NCBI GenBank assembly: GCA_002389785.1
Contig: DGQS01000087.1
Location: 1 to 10,464, forward strand
Reading direction: 5' to 3'
Source of the DNA: Bacteroidetes bacterium UBA4408
GTDB lineage: Bacteria; Bacteroidota; Bacteroidia; UBA4408
DNA: 10,464 nucleotides
Of this stretch, positions 1 through 6,734 are shown one piece after another. Position 1 is the stretch's first letter, and each line of letters starts with the position of its first letter. A program made the position numbers and the translations under genes. The notes under the pieces were generated by a model. That model ran no database searches. It was given only the letters and a program-made list of their open reading frames with translations, and had not been told where the DNA came from.

Positions 1-803
1 ATTCCATATTTAATATCAGCACCGGCGCCATAGGAATAACTTAATCCATAACTGTCGAGGCTGCCGTCGTTTTTATAATAGGGCGATTGAGCAAGAAGTC
101 CGGATAAGTAGGGAGTAATGGATAAGCGTACCGGTGTTTTTATATTTTCAATGCCGGTAAGTGAGCCACATTTTAATAGTTTATTCGAAATATTTCTTGG
201 TATGAGTGCCCATTCCTGAAGTTCTTTGGTGCGGTATACTTCGCGTCCAAAATTTAATCCCCAAAGTTGTATGGTTTCACTCGGAAAGCGAATTGCACTG
301 TAAGGTATTTTTAGTTCAACTGTCCAACCACTATCATTAAGTTGAGCAGCACTTTCCCAAACAGCATCGTAAAACAAATCATTTATCTTATAATCTTTTT
401 GAACTCCCGAAGCATAAACTCCAAATACAAAAGCATCTTGGCGGTTGTTGTAAGTGTCAAGTGTAACACTAAAAAAATCTGCATTCACATTATCGTCTCG
501 TTTACCCAACTCATGCGAAATACTGTCGGGATGCAAATCATACAATTGCGCACATATATATATTGCGCGGTTATCATACAGTACTTTTACTTTGGTTGAA
601 GCTGCAGGTTTGGCGCCATACACCGGCTCACTCACAGTAAAGTTACTGGCAATGGGTAAATTTTTCCAGCAGGAATCAGAAATAATCCCATCAATTTTAG
701 GACTGTTGTTAGTTCGGGTTGCAGCCAATTCCGGAAGGGTATCCTGAGCCATCACCAAAAATGACGATGAAAGAAGAGCAATAAAAAAAAGTACAATGCG
801 CAT
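1..803 (-). CDS. DUF5916-family outer-membrane protein with CBM9-like N-terminus, partial (3' end off the window)
   Basis: I translated this on the minus strand from the ATG at 803-801; it stays open for 267 codons to the window edge. Residues 1-20 form a signal peptide (MRIVLFF, hydrophobic core, then VMAQ|D). Residues about 35-185 fit the CBM9-like fold found at the front of DUF5916 proteins: KIDGIISDSCW at 36-46, a strand-rich middle, and GWTVELKIPYSAIRF at 159-173. After about residue 220 the sequence moves towards the DUF5916 region, predicted in this family to form an outer-membrane beta-barrel. Family members are usually 700-900 residues, so roughly two thirds are missing. The substrate is unknown; the CBM9-like part suggests glycan binding at the cell surface, but this is inference. 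The gene diverges from sucC, with a 137 bp spacer. I am confident of the family and less so of any function. Confidence 0.88.
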   Translation of the reverse strand, partial: MRIVLFFIALLSSSFLVMAQDTLPELAATRTNNSPKIDGIISDSCWKNLPIASNFTVSEPVYGAKPAASTKVKVLYDNRAIYICAQLYDLHPDSISHELGKRDDNVNADFFSVTLDTYNNRQDAFVFGVYASGVQKDYKINDLFYDAVWESAAQLNDSGWTVELKIPYSAIRFPSETIQLWGLNFGREVYRTKELQEWALIPRNISNKLLKCGSLTGIENIKTPVRLSITPYLSGLLAQSPYYKNDGSLDSYGLSYSYGAGADIKYG

Positions 804-888
804 AAATTAACTAAACCGTAGCAGTATTGCTCTATTTCTAAAGGTTAATATGATTTTCGAAATGTAAATTATTTTTCTGAAATTTAAA

Positions 889-921
889 TTTGAAAATTAA
901 CCCAAAAATGAATTACATTTG
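889..921 (+). promoter_or_regulatory. Bacteroidota-type promoter of sucC
   Basis: TACATTTG at 914-921 is an exact match to the Bacteroidota -7 consensus TAnnTTTG. TTTG at 889-892 sits 21 bases upstream, where the -33 element is expected. Transcription would start near 925-930, giving a very short leader before the ATG at 941. The -33 box lies at the edge of a 12-bp AT palindrome (880-891). Confidence 0.72.
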
Positions 922-940
922 AAAGCTAAAACAGATACTT

Positions 941-2152
941 ATGAACATACACGAATATCAGGGTAAAGCAATTTTAAAAAGTTTTGGAGTGGCCATTCAA
1001 GAAGGCATTGTTGCCGATACTCCGGAGCAGGCGGTTGAGGCTGCAAAAGAACTACAAAAGCAAACCGGTACAGGTTGGTGGGTAGTAAAAGCTCAAATTC
1101 ATGCAGGAGGAAGAGGTAAAGGAAAGGTGAATGAAACCGGAAGTAATGGTGTTGTTCTTGCCAAAAATTTGGATGAAGTAAAGGAAAAATCAAAAAATAT
1201 ATTGGGTGGTACCTTGGTTACCATTCAAACCGGTCCGGCAGGTAAAAAAGTGAATAAGGTTTTAATTGCTCAAGACGTATATTATCCGGGCGAAACTCCC
1301 ACAAAGGAATTTTACATGAGTGTTTTATTAAACCGTCAAACGGGTAGAAATATCATTATGTATAGCACCGAAGGAGGGATGAACATTGAAGATGTTGCCC
1401 ACAATACTCCACACCTTATTTTTAAAGAAGAAATTGATCCTAAAGTTGGATTACAAGGTTTTCAAACACGCAAAATAGCCTTTAATTTAGGTCTTGAAGG
1501 AGAAGCATTTAAGCAAATGACCAAGTTTGTGAGTGCTTTATACAAAGCTTACGATTCAACCGATTCGGCAATGTTCGAAATTAATCCGGTGTTAAAAACT
1601 TCCGATAATAAAATTATTGCAGTTGATTCAAAAGTAAATCTTGATGAAAATGCCCTTTATCGTCATGCAGATTATGCTGCTTTGCGCGATATTACTGAAG
1701 AGGATCCAACCGAAGTTGAAGCAGGTGAACACAATTTAAATTACGTTAAATTAGATGGAAATGTTGGTTGTATGGTAAATGGTGCCGGTTTAGCCATGGC
1801 TACTATGGACATTATCAAACTGAGTGGCGGCGATCCTGCAAATTTCCTGGATGTTGGAGGAACAGCAAATGCAGAGCGTGTTGAACAAGCTTTTCGCATC
1901 ATATTAAAAGATGCCAATGTAAAAGCAATTTTGGTTAATATATTTGGTGGAATTGTGCGCTGCGACCGTGTTGCTCAAGGAATAGTTGATGCTTATAAAA
2001 ACATGGGTTCTATAAATGTTCCAATCATTGTTCGTTTGCAAGGAACCAATGCCGAAGAAGCAAAAATAATCATTGATAAATCAGGATTAAAGGTTTATTC
2101 GGCAATTCAGTTGCAAGAAGCTGCCGACCTTGTTAAAAAGGTATTAAATTAA
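941..2152 (+). CDS. sucC: succinyl-CoA synthetase (ADP-forming) beta subunit
   Basis: Beta subunit of succinate-CoA ligase, the cytoplasmic TCA-cycle enzyme that couples succinyl-CoA cleavage to NTP synthesis. The 403 residues are close to the family length (388 in E. coli). The start MNIHEYQGKAILKSFG is the family signature. The ATP-grasp half shows K50 and GGRGKGK at 56-62, then FEINP at 212-216 and D229 in the metal-binding segment ending NALYRH. The C-terminal CoA-ligase half shows NGAGLAMATMD from 280 and NIFGGIVRCD from 333, which contacts the phosphohistidine of the alpha subunit. Nucleotide choice (ADP or GDP) cannot be read safely from the sequence. The partner sucD is not adjacent: a terminator follows within 25 bases of the stop. 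No truncation or odd residue was seen. Confidence 0.97.
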   Translation: MNIHEYQGKAILKSFGVAIQEGIVADTPEQAVEAAKELQKQTGTGWWVVKAQIHAGGRGKGKVNETGSNGVVLAKNLDEVKEKSKNILGGTLVTIQTGPAGKKVNKVLIAQDVYYPGETPTKEFYMSVLLNRQTGRNIIMYSTEGGMNIEDVAHNTPHLIFKEEIDPKVGLQGFQTRKIAFNLGLEGEAFKQMTKFVSALYKAYDSTDSAMFEINPVLKTSDNKIIAVDSKVNLDENALYRHADYAALRDITEEDPTEVEAGEHNLNYVKLDGNVGCMVNGAGLAMATMDIIKLSGGDPANFLDVGGTANAERVEQAFRIILKDANVKAILVNIFGGIVRCDRVAQGIVDAYKNMGSINVPIIVRLQGTNAEEAKIIIDKSGLKVYSAIQLQEAADLVKKVLN

Positions 2153-2174
2153 CCACTTTCTCTATCTAAAACTT

Positions 2175-2207
2175 AGCCCTTCCCTAATTTTTGTGAAGGG
2201 CTTTTTT
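2175..2207 (+). terminator. intrinsic terminator of sucC
   Basis: AGCCCTTC at 2175-2182 and GAAGGGCT at 2195-2202 form a perfect 8-bp stem with a 12-base loop, followed by a run of T to 2207. It begins 22 bases after the sucC stop codon and isolates sucC as a single-gene transcript. Confidence 0.9.
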
Positions 2208-2313
2208 AGTTACTAAGTGAATCGTATTCCTTTCTTGCAAGGCCTTATTATATCATTTTGAGAATAGAATTATTTGGTTAATTTAGTACCTCAATATACT
2301 AACAAACATAGGA

Positions 2314-2823
2314 ATGAAAATCTGTATTAATTATCTGTTACTTGCCTGCATATTAATTACCGGTATAGCTTGCAAAACTGCTAAAACTAAAAATGAAACT
2401 AACGTGGTAGATGAAGTAAAGCCTACTGAAAGTGTAGCAAAAGACCAAGGACCGGCCACAATTAATGATGCATCAAAGGCGATTGTTGAGCATGAAGAAT
2501 TACAACCATTGGATGAAAACAAACAACCCAATGATATTTATCCATTATCGGTTTCGTTTTTTAGTATTGGTGAAGGAACCGATGGAAAGATGATGAACCG
2601 ATACAAGGAGTTTATAGATATTTTCAGTAAAGAGAAGAAATTGACCCTTGCTAATGAGCAAAATGCATGGGGTAGGGAAGGTGAGGTTGATTATTGTTTT
2701 TTACTGGAAGAATTAAATGCGAAGCAACGAATTGAGTTTATTGAGAAGAGTAAATCATTACTTGCAGAATCTAAACTAGTGCATGTGATTGAAAATGGTC
2801 GTTGCCATCCCAAACGTCGCTAA
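2314..2823 (+). CDS. putative lipoprotein of unknown function
   Basis: 169 residues. The N-terminus is a lipoprotein-type signal: MKICINY, a hydrophobic stretch, then ITGIAC with the candidate lipidated Cys at 20 (Cys12 after LLA is a less likely alternative because the leader would be very short). Residues 21-75 are polar and low in complexity (many K, T, E, D), like a linker from the membrane. Residues about 76-169 look like a compact domain: VSFFSIGEGTD at 80-90, a Lys/Glu-rich helical segment, WGREGEVDYCF, and a basic tail ending HPKRR. I do not recognise a named family and assign no function. It lies alone between the sucC terminator and pckA; it ends only 71 bases before the pckA ATG, but pckA has its own -7 element, so co-transcription is possible yet not required. 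The ATG start is the only one that gives the signal sequence. Confidence 0.8.
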   Translation: MKICINYLLLACILITGIACKTAKTKNETNVVDEVKPTESVAKDQGPATINDASKAIVEHEELQPLDENKQPNDIYPLSVSFFSIGEGTDGKMMNRYKEFIDIFSKEKKLTLANEQNAWGREGEVDYCFLLEELNAKQRIEFIEKSKSLLAESKLVHVIENGRCHPKRR

Positions 2824-2845
2824 AACTACGTTTAAAAATATTCCT

Positions 2846-2853
2846 TAAATTTG
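2846..2853 (+). promoter_or_regulatory. -7 promoter element of pckA
   Basis: TAAATTTG is an exact match to TAnnTTTG, 41 bases ahead of the pckA ATG. The predicted start is near 2857-2860, giving a leader of about 35 bases. No convincing TTTG is seen 19-21 bases further upstream, so the -33 half is weak; this fits a promoter that needs an activator, but that is inference. Confidence 0.6.
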
Positions 2854-2894
2854 CAGCCCGTTTTATTTTAAAGATACTAACTAAAAACTAAATC

Positions 2895-4508
2895 ATGAAC
2901 GAATACGGATTAAAAGCAAAGGATGCTACCTTGGCTTCAATTGGATTGAAAAATGTATCGGCAGCTTATTGGAATTTATCTCCGGCCGAATTAGTAGAAG
3001 AAACGATTGTATTAGGCCAGGGAGTATTGGCCGATAGTGGTGCTCTTGCAGTTGATACCGGTGAATTTACAGGTCGTTCGCCACGTGATAAATTTGTTGT
3101 TTGTGACGAAAAAACCGAAAATAGCGTGTGGTGGGGCGATATCAATATTAAATTTGATGCAGATAAATTCGACCGCCTGTTTCACCGCATCAGTGCTTAC
3201 TTAACCGAGCGCGAAGTTTATGTGCGCGATGCCTATGCTTGCGCAGATCCTGCTCACCGTTTAAATATTCGTGTAGTTACTGAGTTTCCTTGGTCAAATT
3301 TATTTGCCAATAACTTATTCTTACGTCCTACCAAGGAAGAAATATTGAACTTTACTCCGGAGTGGACCATCATCTGTGCTCCTGATTTTAAAGCAGTTCC
3401 AGAAATTGATGGTACCCGTCAACACAATTTTGCGGTATTAAACTTTACTAAGAAAATGATTTTAATCGGTGGTACGGGATATACCGGAGAAATTAAAAAG
3501 GGAATTTTCTCTGTATTGAACTATGTGTTGCCTCACGAAAAAAATGTATTGAGCATGCACTGTTCAGCTAATATTGGTAAGGATGGTGATACTGCTATTT
3601 TCTTCGGACTTTCGGGTACCGGTAAAACTACTTTATCTGCTGATCCAAATCGTAAATTAATTGGTGATGATGAACATGGTTGGGCCGACAATTCAGTATT
3701 TAATTTTGAAGGCGGTTGCTACGCTAAGTGTGTGGATTTGAAGAAAGAAAAAGAACCTGAAATTTTTAACGCAATTAAGTTTGGTTCCTTACTCGAAAAC
3801 ATTGAGTTTTACGAAGGAACTACTACCGTAGATTTTACCAACATTTCGAAAACCGAAAATACACGTGTTGCTTATCCTATCGATTATATTGAAAATGCTG
3901 TTTCTCCTTCTGTAGGGGCAGCTCCTAAAAATATTTTCTTCTTAACCTGCGATGCTTTTGGTGTTTTACCTCCCATTAGTAAATTAACCAATAGCCAGGC
4001 AATGTTTTATTTCATAAGTGGATATACAGCAAAAGTTGCAGGTACCGAAATTGGTATTACTGAACCTACACTTACTTTCTCAGCTTGTTTTGGAAAAGCA
4101 TTTTTACCCTTGCATCCAACCAAATATGCTGAATTGTTAGGAAAAAAATTAAAAGATAGTAAAGTGAATGTTTGGATGATCAATACCGGATGGGTTGGTG
4201 GAGCATACGGTGTAGGTGAGCGAATTAAATTATCGTACACTCGTTCAATTATTACTGCTGCTTTAAATGGTGAATTAGACAAAGCCAAATTTGATACACT
4301 ACCGGTATTTAATTTAGCGATGCCAACTGCAATTAATGGAGTTCCGGCTGAATTGTTAAATCCACGTAATGCATGGAAAGACAAAGATGCTTACGATGCA
4401 AAAGCAAATAATTTAGCAGCATCCTTTGTGAAAAACTTTGCACAATATGCCAGCAACGCCAGCGAAGAAATTATGGCTGCTGCACCCAAAGTTGTTCAAA
4501 GTGCTTAA
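2895..4508 (+). CDS. pckA: phosphoenolpyruvate carboxykinase (ATP)
   Basis: Catalyses oxaloacetate + ATP to PEP + CO2 + ADP in the cytoplasm, the entry step of gluconeogenesis; in some anaerobic bacteria it runs in the carboxylating direction. The 537 residues match the ATP-dependent family (540 in E. coli). Visible active-site motifs are the substrate-binding Arg in TGRSPRDKF (R61, equivalent to E. coli R65), MHCSANIG with H222 (E. coli H232), the P-loop GLSGTGKTT at 238-246, and the metal-binding GDDEHGW with D258 and D259. The C-terminal RIKLSYTRSII segment supplies the nucleotide-contacting Arg residues. This pattern separates it from the GTP enzyme. All key residues are present and no frameshift is seen. 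It is flanked by its own -7 element and a strong terminator, so it appears to be transcribed alone or with the small lipoprotein gene upstream. Confidence 0.97.
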   Translation: MNEYGLKAKDATLASIGLKNVSAAYWNLSPAELVEETIVLGQGVLADSGALAVDTGEFTGRSPRDKFVVCDEKTENSVWWGDINIKFDADKFDRLFHRISAYLTEREVYVRDAYACADPAHRLNIRVVTEFPWSNLFANNLFLRPTKEEILNFTPEWTIICAPDFKAVPEIDGTRQHNFAVLNFTKKMILIGGTGYTGEIKKGIFSVLNYVLPHEKNVLSMHCSANIGKDGDTAIFFGLSGTGKTTLSADPNRKLIGDDEHGWADNSVFNFEGGCYAKCVDLKKEKEPEIFNAIKFGSLLENIEFYEGTTTVDFTNISKTENTRVAYPIDYIENAVSPSVGAAPKNIFFLTCDAFGVLPPISKLTNSQAMFYFISGYTAKVAGTEIGITEPTLTFSACFGKAFLPLHPTKYAELLGKKLKDSKVNVWMINTGWVGGAYGVGERIKLSYTRSIITAALNGELDKAKFDTLPVFNLAMPTAINGVPAELLNPRNAWKDKDAYDAKANNLAASFVKNFAQYASNASEEIMAAAPKVVQSA

Positions 4509-4585
4509 TAATTAATCATCGAATTCCAACAAAAGGCTGTCTCCAAAACCTCAATTACGCAAGTCTCGGCGCTTGAGAAAAAACG

Positions 4586-4612
4586 AAGGGAATCCGCAAG
4601 GGTTCCCTTTTT
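4586..4612 (+). terminator. intrinsic terminator of pckA
   Basis: AAGGGAATCC (4586-4595) pairs with GGGTTCCCTT (4600-4609) in a 10-bp stem containing one G-U wobble, closed by a GCAA tetraloop, and ends in a T run to 4612. It lies 77 bases after the pckA stop. It is the most stable simple hairpin in the window. Confidence 0.92.
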
Positions 4613-4704
4613 AACTCCCTGATATTCAGATAAATGAATTTTAAACCTGTTACGTTATATCGATCTTTTTATCGGATTTTAGTATTCTTGTTCTGCAAAA
4701 GATG

Positions 4705-4718
4705 CTTCAGCGCTGAAG
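4705..4718. repeat. perfect 14-bp palindrome
   Basis: CTTCAGCGCTGAAG reads the same on both strands. It has no spacer, so it suits a dimeric DNA-binding protein better than an RNA hairpin. No gene start lies nearby; the closest genes both end towards it. Confidence 0.75.
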
Positions 4719-4755
4719 TGATTTTGTCAAGTCAAGAATAATCATATGAAGTACC

Positions 4756-4851
4756 ATTTTATGGGCGCTGCTGAACCTTAAAGTTAGAGTTTTTAAAATA
4801 TTTTCTCGAACGCTTAAGCTCTATTTTAAGACCCTCAGGCGCTTCAAAAAT
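4756..4851. repeat. long imperfect inverted repeat / predicted extended hairpin
   Basis: Hand pairing from outside to inside: 4756-4760 with 4847-4851, 4763-4764 with 4843-4844 (G-U), GCGC 4765-4768 with GCGC 4839-4842, CTGA 4771-4774 with TCAG 4835-4838, CTTAAA 4777-4782 with TTTAAG 4825-4830, and TAGAG 4785-4789 with CTCTA 4819-4823. That gives about 26 pairs broken by small bulges, closing a loop of 29 bases. The ordered series of complementary blocks is more than I would expect by chance in AT-rich spacer, but no folding energy was calculated. It may be a non-coding RNA, a processed 3' structure or a decayed palindromic element. Confidence 0.5.
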
Positions 4852-4862
4852 ATTAATGACAC

Positions 4863-4905
4863 ACAACAACAAAATCCTAAAAACTTTTGAAGATTTTGTT
4901 GTTGT
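4863..4905. repeat. perfect 14-bp inverted repeat (stem-loop)
   Basis: ACAACAACAAAATC at 4863-4876 is the exact reverse complement of 4892-4905, around a 15-base spacer. Neither arm is followed by a T run on its outer side, so it is not a textbook intrinsic terminator on either strand. It starts 11 bases after the long imperfect hairpin. Confidence 0.8.
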
Positions 4906-4917
4906 AAATTGAAACCT

Positions 4918-4972
4918 GCATTTATAGGAAAATTAAGTTGTTTTTGGGCTCAATTTTAGGATAAATGTTTTT
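4918..4972 (+). terminator. AT-rich hairpin followed by T run, possible terminator
   Basis: GCATTTAT (4918-4925) pairs with ATAAATGT (4961-4968, one G-U). After a 3x3 internal loop (AGG/AGG), AAAATT (4929-4934) pairs with AATTTT (4952-4957). The loop is 17 bases and T residues follow at 4968-4972. The stem has little GC, so termination strength is doubtful. If the region upstream is transcribed as an RNA, this could be its 3' end. Confidence 0.35.
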
Positions 4973-5090
4973 CTTCCTTCTATTATTTTTTGAGAAAAGC
5001 TAAATTCAGATATTCACCAACCGCATACTATCATTTTGAGTATTATAGGGGCTACTTTTTGAATTTTTAGACTTAGTCTTACAGAATAAT

Positions 5091-5142
5091 ATTAATAACT
5101 ACTCTATACTAGATACTTCTTTTACTCTTCACTGTTATTAAT
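5091..5142. repeat. 9-bp inverted repeat overlapping the stop of the type IX gene
   Basis: ATTAATAAC (5091-5099) is complementary to GTTATTAAT (5134-5142), which covers the stop codon of the minus-strand gene. The spacer is 34 bases and the arms are almost all AT, so chance is a real possibility. It might serve as a weak 3' structure for the minus-strand transcript. Confidence 0.3.
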
Positions 5143-6115
5143 GCTGTACTACAATTTTCTTATGCACAACTTGCTCATTCTTAAGCTTACATTTCACAAA
5201 ATAAACACCATCATCCCAATGCGATATATCAATTACTGTTGTCATTTTAAAAGGCTTTTGTTGCAACACCATTTTACCTCGCATGTCCATTACAGTTATT
5301 TCTTTAAATACTTGTTGGGCGCTAAGTTGAACATTACTTTTTGCAGGTATTGGAAAAACTGAAACTTCAATTTGTGCAAATTCCTCTATTCCAATTGTAG
5401 AATCTTCGACCAAACTTACATCATCAATATAATAATAGCCATAGCAACAATTATTTATTGACACAATTGAGGTCCTCATAGAATCACACAAGCTACCATC
5501 ATGAAAATTACCGAGTGTTAAAAATCTTTCCCCACCAGATGCTATAAAACTTCCGTTCACTTCCACCCAATTTAATGTATCATCTATCCTACCATTGTAT
5601 TGTATTTGTGGTGTTACAGGAATTGTAAGCAAATCAAATGAAGCAGAATCTAACAAACTATCTGTTGAAAAATGAGCATCAAATTTTGTAATTGAAAAAC
5701 GTGAACCATTTGCCATTGAAACATAATATTTTAATCTATATTTTTCACCAAATGAAAGCGATTTAGTTAATTTAACTTCAGCATACTCTCTTCCACCATT
5801 TCCGTTATAAAAATAACTATAATAAGTTAAACCAATGTAAGCATCCCCTGACTTTGCATATTGAAATCCTCCTGAATTTGTTGGTATATCTATTACTGAA
5901 TCTGCACAAGAATTGAAGTAATCACTGCTACTTGATTGATTAACACTATATCCACCTGGATATTTATTAGGTTGAAACCAACCAATCGCTTTGTAAATTT
6001 GACTAGGTGTATTGGGACAGCTACTATAATTCTCAAAGCTTCCATTAGGTACAAGATTTTGTGCCTGCCCTTTAGCAGCAATAAGTACAAAAAGAAAAGA
6101 AAATAATTTTTTCAT
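5138..6115 (-). CDS. secreted protein with type IX secretion C-terminal sorting domain
   Basis: 325 residues from the ATG at 6115. A TTG four codons upstream also opens the frame, but the ATG gives a textbook signal peptide (MKKLFSFLFVLIAAKGQAQ), so I chose it. The mature protein opens NLVPNGSFENYSSCP, the start of a beta-sandwich module common in Bacteroidota surface proteins; the module ends near YYYIDDVSLVED and has several Cys residues that may pair outside the cell. The last 75 residues (251-325, from VSVFPIPAKS through GVYFVK to KKIVVQH) are a type A sorting domain: it directs export across the outer membrane by the type IX system and is normally cleaved off. The cargo's role is unknown; binding or adhesion is inference. 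The gene sits 16 bases downstream of the type IX remnant on the same strand, so the two probably once formed an operon. Confidence 0.88.
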   Translation of the reverse strand: MKKLFSFLFVLIAAKGQAQNLVPNGSFENYSSCPNTPSQIYKAIGWFQPNKYPGGYSVNQSSSSDYFNSCADSVIDIPTNSGGFQYAKSGDAYIGLTYYSYFYNGNGGREYAEVKLTKSLSFGEKYRLKYYVSMANGSRFSITKFDAHFSTDSLLDSASFDLLTIPVTPQIQYNGRIDDTLNWVEVNGSFIASGGERFLTLGNFHDGSLCDSMRTSIVSINNCCYGYYYIDDVSLVEDSTIGIEEFAQIEVSVFPIPAKSNVQLSAQQVFKEITVMDMRGKMVLQQKPFKMTTVIDISHWDDGVYFVKCKLKNEQVVHKKIVVQH

Positions 6116-6131
6116 CAAAATAATCAATTAA

Positions 6132-6731
6132 CTATTGAACAACAAACCTCTTACGAAGTTTCACACCTTTTAAATCAGCCTCGACAATATAAATTCCGGT
6201 TGCCAATCTAATTTCGGGTTGAATTATTACTCGATTTTCATCCATTGTAATAATATCTGAACGGAAAACACTTGCTCCTAGCATATTTAAAATGGAGAGC
6301 TTTATTTTTTGATTTCTTTCAATAATCCCTTTTATCTCAATTGAGAAATCTTCATCGAAATTATTCGGATTCGGAAAAACAGAAAGACTCAATAAGTTTT
6401 CACTATTTTCCAATTGGTCAAAAATAGGTCGCAATTCTTCTTGTAAAGATGCGGTATCAGCCAATCGTGATAAGGTTGCTGGTGTTGTGATGGTACACAC
6501 ATCACCATAATCGCTCCAAACGCCACCTGCTCTCGAAGCTACTCTTACATTGTATGTAGTTGATGCCTGCATGTAAGGTGATGAATTTGTCCAAGTGAAA
6601 TACCAATTGTTTAGGCTGCTGTTTCTTGTAAAAGTTCTATTGTAATTATTTGGGCCTACAATGTTGTAACGATAATCCTGCGCTCCCAATACACTTACAC
6701 AATTTACTGGAGTCGCAAAAGTTGTTTTAAA
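6132..6731 (-). pseudogene. C-terminal remnant of a larger type IX surface protein
   Basis: The open frame runs from just after an in-frame TAA (6732-6734) to the TAG at 6132-6134, about 199 codons. It has no ATG at its front; the only start-like codon before the homologous part is a TTG at 6689. There is no signal peptide, yet the end is a clear type A sorting domain (LSVFPNPNNF, then IKLSILNMLGASVF, GIYIVEADLKG, RKRFVVQ). A sorting domain without a signal peptide cannot reach the type IX machinery, so the gene is very likely non-functional. The front (VSVLGAQDYRYNIVG to WSDYGDVCTITTP) looks like the last copy of a repeated Fn3-like module seen in long Bacteroidota adhesins. Upstream (6735-6900) all minus-strand frames are full of stops, so the missing part was deleted, not just frameshifted. 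Confidence 0.7.
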
Positions 6732-6734
6732 TTA

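Larger units (their letters stand above)
4613..5137. other. gene-free region between convergent genes, rich in inverted repeats
   Basis: About 525 bp between the ends of pckA and the minus-strand type IX gene. No credible protein gene is seen. The longest ATG frames are 35 codons (4634-4741) and 18 codons (4856-4912). The stretch instead holds several inverted repeats, listed separately: a perfect 14-bp palindrome, a long imperfect hairpin, a 14-bp perfect inverted repeat, and an AT-rich hairpin followed by T residues. It could encode structured RNA or be the remains of a small palindromic mobile element. No transposase remnant was seen. Confidence 0.6.

Noticed and set aside
342..747. Two plus-strand ORFs of 85 and 97 codons
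   Set aside because: They lie fully inside the minus-strand DUF5916 gene, whose translation has a signal peptide and family motifs; the plus-strand products have neither.
939..1193. Minus-strand ORF of 84 codons over the start of sucC
   Set aside because: Shadow of sucC; composition follows the reverse of conserved sucC codons.
4007..4384. Minus-strand ORF of 125 codons inside pckA
   Set aside because: Antisense shadow of a highly conserved enzyme; no start signal or recognisable motif.
4634..4741. 35-codon plus-strand ORF (MNFKPVTLYRSFYRILVF...)
   Set aside because: Somewhat hydrophobic and basic, but it has no promoter or ribosome site and lies over the palindrome; it cannot be told from chance.
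2251..5040. 12-base sequence TATCATTTTGAG present at both 2251-2262 and 5029-5040
   Set aside because: The flanks differ and AT-rich 12-mers can recur by chance; the partial likeness to the -7 motif lacks a well-spaced -33 partner.
5141..5362. Plus-strand ORF of 73 codons opposite the type IX sorting domain
   Set aside because: Shadow of the minus-strand gene, which has signal peptide and sorting domain.
6116..6127. TTG start that extends the type IX protein by four residues
   Set aside because: The ATG at 6115 gives MKKLF..., a normal signal peptide start; the extension adds hydrophobic residues before the basic ones.
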